The notes below the pieces were generated by a model. It had not been told where the DNA came from. It ran no database searches and saw only the letters and a list, made by a program, of their open reading frames with translations. Both the position numbers and the translations under genes were made by a program. Source: Bacteroidales bacterium UBA4345 (GTDB taxonomy: Bacteria > Bacteroidota > Bacteroidia > Bacteroidales > Paludibacteraceae). From it: a stretch of 61,404 nucleotides of DNA. Numbering within the stretch: position 1 is the first letter of the stretch; the number at the start of each line of letters is the position of its first letter. The stretch covers positions 1 to 61,404 of the forward strand of contig DGTD01000030.1 of the NCBI GenBank assembly GCA_002396385.1, written 5' to 3'. Below, one piece after another: positions 1 to 9,888 of this stretch.

Positions 1-740
1 AAAAGTACTCCATAGTCGACGTGCGATGCAAGGACGACCATGGCCGCCAGTTCATTGTGGAGATGCAGATGTACTGGACCGACGAGTTCAAGCAGCGTGT
101 ACTATTTAATGCTTCGAAAGCCTACGTCAAGCAGGCGGACAAGGGCTACAGCTACAGCAGTCTGCAACCGGTCTACTCGCTCAGCATTGTGAACGACAAC
201 GCCTTCAGCGGCACCGAGCACTACCACCTCTTCCAGATGGCGGAGCAAGGCAATCCGGAGCGGGTTATAGAGGGAATAGAGATGGTGTTTGTGGAACTGC
301 CCAAGTTCGTACCGCAGTCGGCCGCAGTGGGAAAGATGCACCGTCTGTGGCTACGCTTCCTGACCGAAATCAACGAGAGGACACAAGATGCACCGCAAGA
401 ATTACTTGACGATCCCGAAATCAGCAAGGCCATCTCCATCGTAGAGCGTGGCGCTTATTCCGATGAGCAGCTCGCCACTTACGACAAGTACAGGGACATG
501 GCCGCCACCGAGAAAGCCCTGATGGACGGCTCTTTCAACAAAGGCCGTGAGGAAGGTCGTGCAGAAGGTGAGGCAATCGGCTTGGTAAAAGGACGTGCAG
601 AAGGTGAGGTTATCGGCTTGGAAAAAGGTGTGAAAAAAGAAAAAATTGACAACGCCCGCAAGATGAAAGAATGCGGTGTTGCTACCAACATCATCTCCAT
701 CGTTACAGGGCTATCCGCCGATGAAATTGAAAAACTCTGA
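1..740 (+). CDS. Rpn-type PD-(D/E)XK nuclease/transposase family protein, 5' truncated by window
   Basis: The reading frame is already open at base 3, so the true start lies before the window; the GTG at 21 is not the start. The first visible residues (SIVDV, then FIVEMQ) match the D...ExQ catalytic signature of the Rpn/PDDEXK_2 family, which is annotated as recombination-promoting nucleases or putative transposases. A helical middle follows. The tail has a Gly/Glu/Lys-rich repeat (GRAEGE-IGL-KG, twice) and ends in a short helix, as is common in this family. It is followed at once by an intrinsic terminator. These genes occur singly in many Bacteroidales genomes, and no flanking inverted repeats can be seen here. 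The family assignment is confident; cellular activity is inferred from E. coli homologues. Confidence 0.85.
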   Translation, partial: KYSIVDVRCKDDHGRQFIVEMQMYWTDEFKQRVLFNASKAYVKQADKGYSYSSLQPVYSLSIVNDNAFSGTEHYHLFQMAEQGNPERVIEGIEMVFVELPKFVPQSAAVGKMHRLWLRFLTEINERTQDAPQELLDDPEISKAISIVERGAYSDEQLATYDKYRDMAATEKALMDGSFNKGREEGRAEGEAIGLVKGRAEGEVIGLEKGVKKEKIDNARKMKECGVATNIISIVTGLSADEIEKL

Positions 741-760
741 TAAACGTCATATAAAAAAAC

Positions 761-786
761 AGCTGGCTAACCGCCAGCTATTTTTT
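761..786 (+). terminator. Intrinsic terminator of the Rpn gene
   Basis: A 7-bp perfect stem AGCTGGC/GCCAGCT with a 5-base loop is followed by A and six T. It lies 20 bp after the stop codon at 740. A-rich sequence on the other side may let it serve the convergent gene ending at 856 as well. Confidence 0.85.
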
Positions 787-855
787 ATACTCAATGGATA
801 GTGTGTATTTGGCATATATGACTCATCAATACTAAAAACCAATATACAATTTCCT

Positions 856-2622
856 TTAACCCAAGAAAGGCACATCATCTAAGTCAATAAAGGCGTTGGT
901 CGACGGTCCATCGGTAACCACAAGTCCGTCTGCCTCATACTGCCGCAAGATTTGGCGCAATGCTTCCAGATTCCGCAGCCGCAAATATTCACATGGTCCC
1001 TGGTATTTGAACAGATCGGTATAGGCCACATAAACCAATTTCTTGTGGTCACCAATAGGAGAATCACGTACAAAAACCTCGTGTGTATTCTTATCGCACA
1101 ACACGAAAAGAGAGTCGTGCCCGTCTAATTGGAATGAGATGGCGGCCGCATACAACTGTTGTAATTGCCCGAAATAGGACACCATATTCTGATCGTTCCT
1201 TTGGATAGCCATCGGAAGATATTTAGCCCTGAGCAACATTTGCGAGAAACAGTTCTCGTGAAGCGTATTATCATGAAGGCTTTCCAACACCTCGTCGGTA
1301 GTTGAACCCTTCGGACTGAAAATAGCATTGTTCAATTCTTCTTTCCTTTCATCGTCAATAACAAACGGATTGCTATAGTTGTATATATCAACCGGATTGA
1401 AACGTACCGGCACATTAAAAGAATTTGTCTGTAAGGCGGCCGACTCTTGTGACGTGAGGCGCACACAGAACTGATTCTCTCCGGTAACGCCTACACACTT
1501 TAAGAACCAACCGGTAGGAAAATAATAAGAGCCGTCGAGTACCACTTTTTCAACACCAAGTGCATCGGCAATCGCAAGCATATTCTTCAAGTTTGTAAAC
1601 TTGTCGCCTTTTTCCAACACTCCAACAGGATAAACCTTGTCGAAACGGTCGATTCCGTTCTGGTCAATATATTCTTTTGCATCCTCATAGTTGCGGAAAA
1701 TGACGATTTCATCTGTCGGGAACGCGTGTCCTTCCGCCATAAAGGCCTTGTGGGTGTCGAGCAGGATAAAGACATTTTCACGCGCATCCAAGTCAAGCGC
1801 TACCTCAGTGTCGTCGACCAGTTGGAGAGCCTTCGGCTCAACATGAGATTTCACAGTTTCCACCATCGTTTCCAAATCTTCCCCCTTATGGGCACAAACC
1901 CTAACAATTTGGCCCCTGTTATTATAAACATACATCATATCGTACTCGTCAGTTTTCCCGAAATAGGAGGTACAAACAGATTTTTTGCGTCCACAGAAAA
2001 TTTTTACAAAATCAGCCAAAGCGGGCGTATGGTCGGTAATGTTAATAGTGTCGACACCTTCAAACGCACCTTCTCCAATAAATGTTACACTTTCGGGAAT
2101 GGTTATTTCCGTTATATCGGTGGCAGAGAACGCATATTCACCAATTTTCTGCAAACCATTCGGAAGAACAATATGTGACAATCTGGAATGGCAGAATGCA
2201 TAGTTACAAATTTCCGTAACACTTCCCGGCAAGACCACATATTCGCAACTCTGGCTACTTCCTGCCCATCCGTAACACTTGGTGTCGTGATCGAAAAGGA
2301 TAAGCCCTGGAGTGATACAACAACTTTCGAATGCCTGCTCACCTATTTCCCGAACATTCTCCAAAGAACTTATGCGTTCTAAATAGATACAGCTTCGGAA
2401 CGCTTCCGAACCAATTTTTTCGACGGAATCAGGCAAAGTGACGCTTTCAACAGAATAGTTGTCGGCAAACGCACCATCGCCAATTTCGGTAACAGGAAGT
2501 TCTGAACCGTTAACACTGAGGACACCGGGGATGACCACATCTCCACCCTCTCCATTGTATTTCACAATTGTGCATCCATTAGCATTAGCACAAACTTTAA
2601 ACTCGATTTTTCTACTTTTCAT
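856..2622 (-). CDS. BspA-type LRR_5 protein with SseB-like C-terminal region
   Basis: 588 residues with no signal peptide. Residues about 1-200 form LRR_5 (BspA/TpLRR) repeats, recognisable by the pattern IP.SV..IG..AF.GC and headed by a short module (CTIVKYNGEG..VVIP). Residues about 220-590 lack LRRs. The last ~140 residues (around FVLCDKNTHEVFV, YVAYTDLFKYQ and the final GLVVTDGPSTNAFIDLDD) resemble the SseB N-terminal domain fold. That match is by eye and tentative. LRR_5 domains usually mediate protein-protein contacts, often on surfaces, but the lack of an export signal argues for a cytoplasmic protein or an unusual secretion route. The next gene upstream (2862-8300) has the same LRR header module, so the two are probably paralogous in that part. 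It is separated from that gene by a strong terminator. Confidence 0.8.
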   Translation of the reverse strand: MKSRKIEFKVCANANGCTIVKYNGEGGDVVIPGVLSVNGSELPVTEIGDGAFADNYSVESVTLPDSVEKIGSEAFRSCIYLERISSLENVREIGEQAFESCCITPGLILFDHDTKCYGWAGSSQSCEYVVLPGSVTEICNYAFCHSRLSHIVLPNGLQKIGEYAFSATDITEITIPESVTFIGEGAFEGVDTINITDHTPALADFVKIFCGRKKSVCTSYFGKTDEYDMMYVYNNRGQIVRVCAHKGEDLETMVETVKSHVEPKALQLVDDTEVALDLDARENVFILLDTHKAFMAEGHAFPTDEIVIFRNYEDAKEYIDQNGIDRFDKVYPVGVLEKGDKFTNLKNMLAIADALGVEKVVLDGSYYFPTGWFLKCVGVTGENQFCVRLTSQESAALQTNSFNVPVRFNPVDIYNYSNPFVIDDERKEELNNAIFSPKGSTTDEVLESLHDNTLHENCFSQMLLRAKYLPMAIQRNDQNMVSYFGQLQQLYAAAISFQLDGHDSLFVLCDKNTHEVFVRDSPIGDHKKLVYVAYTDLFKYQGPCEYLRLRNLEALRQILRQYEADGLVVTDGPSTNAFIDLDDVPFLG

Positions 2623-2802
2623 ACATTTTAGTTTTGAACATTTATACTCGACAAACAGGCATCATTGTTGCAGACCGCCCATTGGTAACATGATAGAAAT
2701 AGATCATCTTTACAAACACAAAGTTGTCATATTCACAGTTATCCATCAATAGCAAAACAGGCATATAAATGAGCAAAAATGACGAAAATAAGGGCAACCG
2801 TA

Positions 2803-2835
2803 ATAAAAAAGCCCCCGGCGTTTTGTTCCGGGGGC
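2803..2835 (-). terminator. Intrinsic terminator of the LRR/Sel1 gene
   Basis: Read on the minus strand, GCCCCCGG/CCGGGGGC forms an 8-bp GC-rich stem with a 9-base loop, followed by six T and ATT. It lies 27 bp after the stop of the 2862-8300 gene and separates it from the LRR/SseB-like gene. Confidence 0.92.
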
Positions 2836-2861
2836 ATTCTTTAATAATTTAGAACCAAGAA

Positions 2862-5800
2862 TTAAGGTTCAAAGCCCTTCTTTTTCGCTTCGGCAGCATA
2901 TTGCTGAGCCTTCTGCCCATCGGCGGCAACGCCAAGTCCATTCTTATAACATTCGCTGAGGTAGTATGCCGCTTCACCCGTTTCGTCGGTTTGAGAAGCT
3001 CCATTCAGCACTTCCGCCGCTTCCTCATAGCTCTGCGTCTTATATAGGAGTACGCCCAACCTTACCTTCGCAGCAGGGAACATAGAGGCACACTGCCTAT
3101 ACCATTTAATAGCTTTTCCGTAGTCCACCTCTACCCCACACATTCCTGTTTCATATCGCATAGCCAGCGGGAACATCGCAGAAACGTAACCTCCTTCGGC
3201 ACTCTTTGTATACCACTCCATCGCCTTCTCGAAATCTTGCTCTCCATCGCAGAACGTAGCCAGATAGAATTGTGAAGTAGCATGTCCCATCTCGGCCGCC
3301 TTGGTAAAGAAGAATTTAGCCTTTTTGCGGTTGCTGTTAAAGAATTGGCAGGCTTTGGCATAATACTCGTCAACTGTGCATTGTACGTTAGAATAGTCTT
3401 CTTCAGATTCGTCTTCGGCATCATCGTCTCCTACAAACTGTTTGTAGTATTCCAGATGTTTGCTAGCCTCGGCAAATCCGTTTTCAGCCGATTTTTCGAG
3501 CCATTCCACCGCTTTTCGGTAGTTTTGGTCAACCCCCTCGCCGTTTCCATAGCACCAACCAATGTAGAACTGGGCTTGTGCGTTGCCCTGTTCGGCGGCA
3601 GCGGCATAGAGTTCTGCGGCCCGTTCCTTATCTTCATCAACCCCTTCACCATTCATGTAAAGCCATGCCAGTTGCAATTGGGCCAAAGCATATCCCTGTT
3701 CGGCAGACTTTTCAAACCATTCGGCCGCCTCTTCTTCATCTTTGTCAACACCCTGTCCGTTCAGGAAACAAGTACCTACATAATATTGTGCTTCAGCATC
3801 CAGGCACTCCTCGGCAGCACGTTTGAACCATCCGAAAGCCGCCTCCAGATAATCATCACCACCAAAGCCGAAGAGGACCAATCCATATTTCACCTGTGCT
3901 TTCGAGTGCCCGTTTTCAGCCGCCTTGTGATAGTATTCAGCCGCCTTATTAATATCGGTTACAACCCCGACGCCCTTTTCGTAGCACCTTCCTAACTCGT
4001 ACATGGCTATAGCAGCACCATTTTCAGCCGCCTTTTTATACCAGGTTACGGCCTCTTTCTGGTCTTTATCTATTCCACGGCCTGTCATATAGCAAAAACC
4101 CAGACGGAATTGGGCGGGAGTACTACCATTTACAGCAGCATTCTGGAACCATTCGGCAGCCTCTGCTTCGTTTTGTTCCGTTCCACGTCCATAGAAGTAA
4201 CAAATGCCCACGTTATACTGTCCGTCAGCATCGCCGTTTTCAGCCGCTCTTTTAAACCACTCAAACATCAGTTCGTCACTCTGGTCAACACCGTTACCTG
4301 ATGCATAGAACGCTGCCAACCTGTTTTGTGCAGGCGCATAATCGTTTTCAGCCGCTTCCCTAACCAGAGAAACCGCCCTTTTTTCGTCTCTTTCAACGCC
4401 ATAGCCATTCTCATAGAACAGAGACAGATAGTATGTGGCTTCATAATTGCCATTGTTATGGGCAGCAATAAGGCAATTGGCCGTCTGTTGGAACTCGGCA
4501 ATTTTTACCAACTGTTCCATTTCTGACATTTGGCTGTGGTCATTAATCAATTCTTCGGCTTTCTCTGTACAGTTATCTTCCGTAATGCCAAGTTCATCTA
4601 ACCGGATTTCAATAACCTTTTCGCGGGTCTCGTCATCGTCATCTTCCGCCATTACCCCGTTTTCTTCAGTGGCAACCAATGCCGTATGGTTCTGGCTTTC
4701 CACGTTAGCAGTTTCAACGGATTCCTGTCCCGACTGCTCGTCAGCTTCGGTCTCCTCTTCTTCCGAACCATCGAGTTTAGGACAATCTAAGAAGACATCT
4801 TCCCCAAACTCGGGGCTACCAGAAATATTCACTTCGGCAAGATTCGTACAGAAGGCAAAAGCCCGGTCACCTACTTTCTCAACCGACTCTGGAAGGTCGA
4901 CACGCTCTAACAGGCAACAGTTACTGAACGCAGCTTCCCCTATTTCCCTCAAACCGTTTGGCCAGACCACCTCTTTGAGTTCCTGGCAATCGGAAAAAGC
5001 ATATTTTTCAATCACTTCCAGAGTGTCGGGCAAGACCACTTTCTCGAATACCATATAGGCAAGCGCCCGATCCTTGATGGAAACTACCCTGTAAGCTTTC
5101 CCGTCCATCACCACTTCGGCGGGCACTTCTGCCACACCAACCGCACCATAGCGGACAACGGCACACGAATCTCCGCCCAACACCTCGAAGCGCCTGCATG
5201 TTTTATCGATAGGCGTGTCGTCGAACGCAGACTCGGCTATCTGGTAGATACAGTCGGCCAAATTTATCTCTTTCAAACTCTCACAACGGCGGAAAGCGGT
5301 ATCTTCAATCTTGACCACAGACGAAGGCAGCTGCACTTCAACCAACTTGCCACAGCCCGAGAAGGTTCCCTTTGCAATGGTGGTAATACCTTCGGGTATA
5401 GCAACCGACGGCAGATTTTCACAGCCCGAGAACGCACCAGCACCCAGTTTTTCCAAACCTTCCGACAAGGTCACCTTTACCAATTGCTTGCAGTCGTCGA
5501 ACGCCGCATTCCTTATTTCTTTTACCGAAGACGGAACAACAATTTTGGTGAGCGACGATTCTGAGAACGCATAATCGCCTATGAACTCAACGGTGTCGGG
5601 CAGAACCACTTTACCAAGCTTCTTGCTTTTAGCAAAGGCGTATTCTTTAATCTTCACCACCCGATAGGCTTTACCATCTTTCTGCATCTCGGCAGGAACA
5701 TCGACATCGCCCTCACCCTTAAAGCCCGATATGGCACAAGTGCTACCATCGATAGGCTTCATTTCCAGCATAACGACCGATGCGCCAGCTCCCTGTCCCG

Positions 5801-8300
5801 AATTACTGCCCGCCGACGAGGAGAAGTCAAGCTCTTTACAGTTGATAAAGGCCTCTTCACCCATAGTCACGTTACTCTGCAGACCAGATAAAGTCTTCAA
5901 CCGGCTACAATTAGCAAAAGCACGCTTTTTGAACTCTGTTACACCCGGAACAGCAGCCACTTCGAGGTTCGAACAACCACTGAACGCTTTGTCCATAATC
6001 ACCGTCACACTTTCTGGAAGGCTGATTTCCTTTAATGCCTCGCACGAGGCAAAAGCCAACTCGCCCACTGTCTTCAATGTAGACGGTATAGTTATTTTCG
6101 AAAGATTCTTGCAGTTGCTGAATGCCGACCTTCCGATATTCTCTAAATAATCGGGCAGTTTCACCGATTCTATCTTCCTTTCAGAAAAAGCATAATCGCC
6201 GATGGTCAGCACCTTGTGTAGAGAACCGTTGATGTAGACTTCGTTTTGCAGTTCCACCGAGGTGCCTTTAGACTGGTAGCGGATCAATGCACAAGTGTCG
6301 TCGGTCAAGACCATGAACTCACGGTCGTCGACCTCGCATTTCGAGTCGGCAAAAGCATTAGAGGCAATCTTACCCACATATTTCGGCAATTCGATGTGCT
6401 CGAGACTTGTGCAGTTGGCAAAGGCTCCGCTTTCAATCGACTCGAGGTTCTCAGGGAGTTCGACCTGCTGGAGAGCGGTACACTTGAAGAAGGTGCTGGC
6501 AGGAATCGACTTAATGCTGTCTGGAATACGCACCGACTTTAACGAAGAGCAACCCGAGAACACATTCTTACCCAGAACCGACAAACCGTCGGCCAATGTT
6601 AATCTTTCTAGTTGCGCACACCCGTCGAAGGCATAATTTTTTATTTCCCTTACCGAAGACGGTATTTCTATTTCTGTAATCGACGACTCAGAAAAAGCAT
6701 AGTCTGCAATAGATTCCACCGTTTCTGGCAGCACCACCTTCTGTAACTTCTTTTTCTTAGCGAAAGCATAGCCCGCAATAGTCACCACTTTATAGCTTTC
6801 GCCGTTTTTCTGCATTTCATCTGGAACGACAATCACGTCGCCCTCGCCCTCAAAACCAGTAATGGCACAGCCACCATCGACCTTTTTCATTTGGAACATG
6901 GCCATAGCAGCCTCATCGGCAGCGGCAACCTTGTTTTTCTGCATATAGTCACATGCAAGAAAGGCATCGCCCTCTATAGTCACGTTCTGTGGTAACGAGA
7001 GGCTCTTCAGATTACGGCAGCAAGTAAATGCGTTTCGCTTGATTTCGGTTACGCCCATGCCGGAGAAAGAGGCCAAATTCTCACAATTCTCGAATGCGTG
7101 TTCTGGTATAATGGTCACTCCATTTGGCAGACTAACCGACTTGAGGCGTGTACAGAAAGAGAAAGCACCTTCTTCCAACTTTTCGAGCGATTGAGGCAGA
7201 CTTATCTTCTCCAGACCCTCACAACCATAGAAAGCCGCTTTCGAAATAGTCTTCACACCATCAGGCACTATAATCTCGCGAATGGTTTGGTAACCCTTGT
7301 AATCTGGATTGACCACTTCAGGCAAAATGGTAATGGTAATTTCATCGGTATGGTTAACACGCTCTTCCTTCCATGCAATCCTTCCCGGAATCTTCTTTTT
7401 AGCAAAAGCCAACTGTCCGATTTCGACAACTTTGTACGACTTATTACCCTTTTCCACTTCCGAAGGGATTTTCACAACAGTTTCATCACCCTTGTATTCA
7501 ACAATAACACAGGTGGTGTCGGACAACACTTCGACGTGGTAGTTTCCCTGGCTTGAAACTGCGGCAGCAGGGGCCGTTTCTTCCGTCTGTCCGGCATCAG
7601 GCTGCTCGGTATCCCAAGAAATAGGGTCAGCACCCGTAACCAGTTCGACCGACGAACAACCCGAGAACACACTGCTATCGAGTCCCGATTTCAATTCCTC
7701 GTTCAAAAGCACCTTCTTCAGTTTTGAACAACGGCAGAAAGCCTTCTTCCCTATTTTTGTTACAGAACACGGTATTGTCAATTCCGTCAGCGCACACTCG
7801 TTAAAAGCGCTATCCTGTATCTCTTCCACACCTTCGGCAATGGTCAGCTGCTCCAGACTCTCACAATTGGTGAAGGCCTTGCTGGCAACCACCTTCAAAC
7901 TGGCTGGCAGGGCTATTGCACTCAGTTTCTTACAATACTCGAAACAATGTTCCCCTACAACCGTCAAAGACGCAGGCAACACAACGCCGTCGAGCTTGAA
8001 ACACCCCTTAAAGGCATTGTCTTTGATTTCAGAAACCGAAGAAGGCAACACCACCGTTTCCAACTGATCGCAACCGTTAAAGGCTTCGTCGCGTATAACG
8101 GTCACACCCTCGGGAAGCGATACATTCTTCAACTTTCTGTTCTGCTTGAAGGCGCAAACTCCGATTTCAATAACTTGATAGTTTTTTCCATCCTTCTCTA
8201 TTGCAGAAGGTATTTCGACAGTCTCTTCCGAACCTGAATACTTCTTTATAGAACAGGTAGAATCTGACAAGACATTAATTTGGATTTGTGTGATGTCCAT
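2862..8300 (-). CDS. Giant LRR_5-Sel1 repeat fusion protein
   Basis: 1812 residues, starting MDITQIQINV with no signal peptide or membrane segment. Residues 1 to about 1190 consist of LRR_5 (BspA-type) repeats. They are organised in about six blocks, each headed by a ~45-residue module with a conserved CA(I/V)..Y.G....V.IP.E..K(D/N)GK.Y.VV.I pattern. An acidic linker (SEEEETEADEQSGQES and EDDDDETREK) leads to Sel1-like (TPR-related) repeats at about 1265-1560 with the pattern A..WF.KAAE.G.A.AQ..LG.CY..G.GV..D. A second acidic break follows and then four more repeats to the C-terminus. Both repeat types are scaffolds for protein binding. Their fusion in one non-exported protein suggests a large adaptor, but no substrate can be named. 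No catalytic domain was found. Confidence 0.9.
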   Translation of the reverse strand: MDITQIQINVLSDSTCSIKKYSGSEETVEIPSAIEKDGKNYQVIEIGVCAFKQNRKLKNVSLPEGVTVIRDEAFNGCDQLETVVLPSSVSEIKDNAFKGCFKLDGVVLPASLTVVGEHCFEYCKKLSAIALPASLKVVASKAFTNCESLEQLTIAEGVEEIQDSAFNECALTELTIPCSVTKIGKKAFCRCSKLKKVLLNEELKSGLDSSVFSGCSSVELVTGADPISWDTEQPDAGQTEETAPAAAVSSQGNYHVEVLSDTTCVIVEYKGDETVVKIPSEVEKGNKSYKVVEIGQLAFAKKKIPGRIAWKEERVNHTDEITITILPEVVNPDYKGYQTIREIIVPDGVKTISKAAFYGCEGLEKISLPQSLEKLEEGAFSFCTRLKSVSLPNGVTIIPEHAFENCENLASFSGMGVTEIKRNAFTCCRNLKSLSLPQNVTIEGDAFLACDYMQKNKVAAADEAAMAMFQMKKVDGGCAITGFEGEGDVIVVPDEMQKNGESYKVVTIAGYAFAKKKKLQKVVLPETVESIADYAFSESSITEIEIPSSVREIKNYAFDGCAQLERLTLADGLSVLGKNVFSGCSSLKSVRIPDSIKSIPASTFFKCTALQQVELPENLESIESGAFANCTSLEHIELPKYVGKIASNAFADSKCEVDDREFMVLTDDTCALIRYQSKGTSVELQNEVYINGSLHKVLTIGDYAFSERKIESVKLPDYLENIGRSAFSNCKNLSKITIPSTLKTVGELAFASCEALKEISLPESVTVIMDKAFSGCSNLEVAAVPGVTEFKKRAFANCSRLKTLSGLQSNVTMGEEAFINCKELDFSSSAGSNSGQGAGASVVMLEMKPIDGSTCAISGFKGEGDVDVPAEMQKDGKAYRVVKIKEYAFAKSKKLGKVVLPDTVEFIGDYAFSESSLTKIVVPSSVKEIRNAAFDDCKQLVKVTLSEGLEKLGAGAFSGCENLPSVAIPEGITTIAKGTFSGCGKLVEVQLPSSVVKIEDTAFRRCESLKEINLADCIYQIAESAFDDTPIDKTCRRFEVLGGDSCAVVRYGAVGVAEVPAEVVMDGKAYRVVSIKDRALAYMVFEKVVLPDTLEVIEKYAFSDCQELKEVVWPNGLREIGEAAFSNCCLLERVDLPESVEKVGDRAFAFCTNLAEVNISGSPEFGEDVFLDCPKLDGSEEEETEADEQSGQESVETANVESQNHTALVATEENGVMAEDDDDETREKVIEIRLDELGITEDNCTEKAEELINDHSQMSEMEQLVKIAEFQQTANCLIAAHNNGNYEATYYLSLFYENGYGVERDEKRAVSLVREAAENDYAPAQNRLAAFYASGNGVDQSDELMFEWFKRAAENGDADGQYNVGICYFYGRGTEQNEAEAAEWFQNAAVNGSTPAQFRLGFCYMTGRGIDKDQKEAVTWYKKAAENGAAIAMYELGRCYEKGVGVVTDINKAAEYYHKAAENGHSKAQVKYGLVLFGFGGDDYLEAAFGWFKRAAEECLDAEAQYYVGTCFLNGQGVDKDEEEAAEWFEKSAEQGYALAQLQLAWLYMNGEGVDEDKERAAELYAAAAEQGNAQAQFYIGWCYGNGEGVDQNYRKAVEWLEKSAENGFAEASKHLEYYKQFVGDDDAEDESEEDYSNVQCTVDEYYAKACQFFNSNRKKAKFFFTKAAEMGHATSQFYLATFCDGEQDFEKAMEWYTKSAEGGYVSAMFPLAMRYETGMCGVEVDYGKAIKWYRQCASMFPAAKVRLGVLLYKTQSYEEAAEVLNGASQTDETGEAAYYLSECYKNGLGVAADGQKAQQYAAEAKKKGFEP

Positions 8301-8458
8301 ATTTTTTTGATTAGATTAATAGATTATTCTAGAAACAAACAATAGCAAATTTTCAGGTCTGATTTCCCAAAAGTCGGCTAAAACTTATATTAATAAAAAT
8401 AAATACAATGTAAAAATAAAAAAAAATTCTTTAACAGAACACTTTTTTACAAGTTTGA

Positions 8459-8746
8459 CTAAGCTGAATGTGAGAACCTGATAATGTTGTTTGCCAAGAG
8501 CAGCCAAACATCCACAAGAAGGAAAAAGAGCGCTGACGCAAAAACAAGTATGCCAGCCACCATTTTCTTCAGAATGCCTCCCTTCTGGACTATCAGAATG
8601 TGAACAATTTCTACCAAACCATAAATCAGATATCCGAGGAAGAGAAAAACTGCAAGATCCTCATTATCGGCCAGCTGACTGACCGCAATAACAGCCGTAA
8701 CTACAAGAAGCTCGCGAATAAGTCCTGTTAAAAGAGGTTTTACCAT
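8459..8746 (-). CDS. Small three-helix membrane protein, unknown function
   Basis: 95 residues with three hydrophobic segments (about 8-25, 30-52 and 60-85) separated by short charged turns (ADNED, QKGGILKK). I do not recognise a family. A good Bacteroidota promoter lies directly upstream (8772-8800), which supports it being a real gene. It stands alone between the LRR/Sel1 gene and a divergently transcribed FISUMP gene. It may be an inner-membrane protein of unknown role. Confidence 0.6.
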   Translation of the reverse strand: MVKPLLTGLIRELLVVTAVIAVSQLADNEDLAVFLFLGYLIYGLVEIVHILIVQKGGILKKMVAGILVFASALFFLLVDVWLLLANNIIRFSHSA

Positions 8747-8771
8747 AATTTCTTTTGTTTTAATTTTGGAA

Positions 8772-8800
8772 CAAAGGTAAGCGAGTATACAAATTGCAAA
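8772..8800 (-). promoter_or_regulatory. Bacteroidota-type promoter (TTTG-N17-TAccTTTG)
   Basis: On the minus strand a -33 TTTG (8800-8797) and a -7 TACCTTTG (8779-8772) are separated by 17 bp, 26 bp ahead of the start codon at 8746. This matches the TTTG/TAnnTTTG consensus known from Bacteroides. Confidence 0.65.
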
Positions 8801-9082
8801 AAGAGCAACTATGAGCCAAAAGTGAGCAAATGTGCATAAAATGGCTTATGTACGTGAAAACGACTACCAACATTCACGTTTTAAGTGACCATGACAGCCC
8901 CAAAACCAGTTTCTATTTGTAATAAACTATTATCTTTGCACAATAAAAAAGGAAATACGCATAATTCTTCACATGAGAAAAGCCCGTCTTTTTGTCGACC
9001 TTTTTTCAAGGCCGGCATGTGGATGCAAAACCGTTTCCTCATTACCGGTTTAGATATTAAATACACAAATTTATATAAACAT

Positions 9083-9793
9083 ATGAAAACAATTGGATAC
9101 CCACTTGCCATGCTGGCATGCCTTGCCTTTAGTTTCAACAGTTCCGCACAAACCGTAAGCGGACAAATAGACGGCTACGACTACGTAGACCTCGGATTGG
9201 GCGTAAAATGGGCCACCTACAACGTTGGAGGTGAAAAGCCTACCGACTTCGGAGGCTACTTCGCATGGGGTGAGACTGAAACTAAAACCAGCTACACCTG
9301 GGAAAACTATAAATGGTGCAACGGCTCGTTCAACAGCCTGACCCGCTACTGTACCATCAAGAAAATGGGAAAAAGGGACAAAACCACCGAACTTATTCCC
9401 AACGACGACGCCGCTACCGCCAACTGGGGTCCCGCATGGCGCATGCCAAGCGCTGACGAGCTACAGGCCCTGGTCGACAGCTGCAAATGGGAATGGACCA
9501 ACAACTACAACAAAAGCGGTGTTGCAGGTTCGGTCGGCACTTCGAAAATTAACGGCAACACCATATTCCTACCAGCTGCCGGCTTCTTTGAAGGCGACAG
9601 CGTGAAAAACGTAGGCATCCGCGGTCAGTACATCTCGAACAAAATAGCCGACTACGATAAATTCGAAGTGTTCAACCTCTGGTTCGGCAACACCTCGATT
9701 GAGAACGACTTCATTGGCCGGCAATATGGTAACAGCATACGTGCGGTTACCAAGGGAATCGTTCCCAAAGCGAAAAACTCAAAAAAAAGATAG
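9083..9793 (+). CDS. FISUMP-domain exported protein
   Basis: 236 residues from the ATG at 9083. An in-frame ATG at 8885 would add 66 residues of non-signal character, whereas MKTIGYPLAMLACLAFSFNSSAQ is a clean signal peptide. The rest is one FISUMP (Fibrobacter succinogenes major paralogous) domain. Typical words are YVDLGLGVKWAT.NVG, FGGYFAWGET, DDAATANWG..WRMPS..EL and IFLPAAGF. The usual closing words (YWSS and a final VR.V) are partly changed here (GQYISNKI, IRAVTKG), so it may be a diverged copy. A TATCTTTG -7 box lies at 8931-8938, giving a leader of about 140 nt; a properly spaced -33 is not obvious. A paralogue lies at 52137. Function is unknown; the family is exported and cell-surface associated. 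Confidence 0.85.
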   Translation: MKTIGYPLAMLACLAFSFNSSAQTVSGQIDGYDYVDLGLGVKWATYNVGGEKPTDFGGYFAWGETETKTSYTWENYKWCNGSFNSLTRYCTIKKMGKRDKTTELIPNDDAATANWGPAWRMPSADELQALVDSCKWEWTNNYNKSGVAGSVGTSKINGNTIFLPAAGFFEGDSVKNVGIRGQYISNKIADYDKFEVFNLWFGNTSIENDFIGRQYGNSIRAVTKGIVPKAKNSKKR

Positions 9794-9888
9794 TCTAAAC
9801 AAATTGAGACTCCTCCGGACCAATACCTTATGAATTTTAGGAAATATGGCATGCGGAAAGCCTGTTTCCATTATTCCTTTTTATAGAT

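Noticed and set aside
1726..2178. 150-codon plus-strand reading frame within the LRR gene
   Set aside because: It is antisense to a clear LRR_5 coding sequence; such shadows are common over regular repeats.
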